Assembly: GCA_900549895.1 (NCBI GenBank)
Contig: URQG01000117.1
Coordinates: 1-6,403, forward strand
Source of the DNA: an uncultured Lachnobacterium sp.
Lineage (GTDB): Bacteria > Bacillota > Clostridia > Lachnospirales > Lachnospiraceae
Reading direction: 5' to 3'
Length of the DNA: 6,403 bases
Below the pieces are notes generated by a model that saw only the letters and a list, made by a program, of their open reading frames with translations, searched no databases and had not been told where the DNA came from. Below, in pieces: positions 5,868 to 6,403 of this stretch. The position numbers were made by a program, and so were the translations under genes. How positions within the stretch are numbered: the stretch's first letter is position 1; the number at the start of each line of letters is the position of its first letter.

Positions 5868-6403
5868 ATGATCGTAGCAGAAGATATGTACAAATTAGGA
5901 AGTCAGCGTTCCGCAATCCGTGAATTGTTTGAGTATGGCAAAAAGCGTGCGGCAGAAGTCGGCGCGGAAAATGTCTATGATTTCTCACTCGGAAACCCGA
6001 CGGTTCCGGCACCGGACTGCGTCAATGAAACGGTGCGTGAACTGACCCATACATTGGACAGCATTTCGCTGCACGGCTACACTTCCGCACAGGGCGATGA
6101 GGCGACCCGACAGGCGATCGCCGATAATCTGAACAAGACCTACGGAACAAATTTCAATTCCGCAAATTTCTATATGACAATGGGTGCGGCAGCATCACTT
6201 TCCATCTGCTTTAAGGCACTCACAACCAGCCTGGAAGATGAATTCATCACGATCGCACCATTCTTCCCGGAGTACCGCGTGTTTGTGGAGGCCAACGGCG
6301 CAAAGCTTGTTGTCGTACCGCCACACACGAGCGATTTCCAGATCGATTTTGACGCTTTGGAAAAAGCAATCAGCAAGCACACGAAGGGCGTGATCATCAA
6401 CTC
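5868..6403 (+). CDS. PLP-dependent class I/II aminotransferase, 3' truncated by window end
   Basis: The first 178 residues of a fold-type I aminotransferase of the aspartate aminotransferase-like group are present, out of about 390-400 expected. Seen are FSLGNPTVPAP (39-49, the substrate-binding Gly-Asn-Pro segment), HGYTSAQGDEATRQAIA (69-85), MTMGAAASLSICFKAL (103-118, the region that contacts the PLP phosphate) and APFFPEYRVFVEANGAKLV (130-148). The sequence stops at VIIN, just where the Asn-Pro-rich motif of this family (NSPNNPTG) should begin, and the PLP-binding lysine lies beyond the edge. The enzyme is cytosolic and should transfer amino groups between an amino acid and a 2-oxo acid. 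The substrate cannot be told from this half. The start is fixed by AAGGAGGA. No convincing promoter was found in the 150-bp gap upstream, so it may be read through from the GTPase gene or have an atypical promoter. Confidence 0.9.
   Translation, partial: MIVAEDMYKLGSQRSAIRELFEYGKKRAAEVGAENVYDFSLGNPTVPAPDCVNETVRELTHTLDSISLHGYTSAQGDEATRQAIADNLNKTYGTNFNSANFYMTMGAAASLSICFKALTTSLEDEFITIAPFFPEYRVFVEANGAKLVVVPPHTSDFQIDFDALEKAISKHTKGVIIN

Overview
The window looks like part of a metagenome- or isolate-derived contig from an anaerobic Firmicute, most likely class Clostridia, family Lachnospiraceae. The basis is the gene content: a methionine aminopeptidase with a SEC-C-type N-terminus, a DUF4317 protein, and a TetM-like GTPase carrying a YacP/Rae1-type nuclease domain. 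Strong GGAGG-type ribosome binding sites and moderate GC coding sequence fit this. The assignment is made from family recognition by eye, not from a search.

Layout, all genes on the + strand. Bases 5-38 are not biological: they are the Illumina Nextera read-2 adapter ending in the 19-bp Tn5 mosaic end, so the contig begins inside a methionine aminopeptidase gene (39-861) that has lost its 5' end. A 177-bp intergenic stretch (862-1038) is dense in hairpins and holds two near-identical 26-bp direct repeats spaced 70 bp apart. Next comes a tight two-gene unit, an HD-domain phosphohydrolase (1039-1587) and a DUF4317 protein of unknown function (1595-2881), closed by a strong intrinsic terminator (2893-2927). 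An AT-rich gap holds a good sigma-A promoter with 17-bp spacing (2984-3012), a short leader and an SD site. This drives an 890-residue gene (3045-5717) that fuses a ribosomal-protection/EF-G-like GTPase to a C-terminal NYN nuclease domain of the YacP/Rae1 family. A 150-bp gap (5718-5867) holds three GCCCCG boxes exactly 52 bp apart, interleaved with GGGGCG boxes, and can form mutually exclusive hairpins. It leads into a PLP-dependent class I/II aminotransferase that runs off the right edge (5868-6403).

The most interesting item is the GTPase-nuclease fusion. TetM-type GTPases enter the ribosomal A site, and Rae1 is an A-site mRNA endonuclease in Bacillus subtilis. One polypeptide joining both suggests a ribosome-rescue or translation quality-control factor rather than a plain tetracycline-resistance protein. 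The residues matching the drug-displacing loop of TetM are not conserved here, which supports that reading. The other genes are ordinary housekeeping or unknown-function genes, and no functional link between them and the fusion can be shown from this window.
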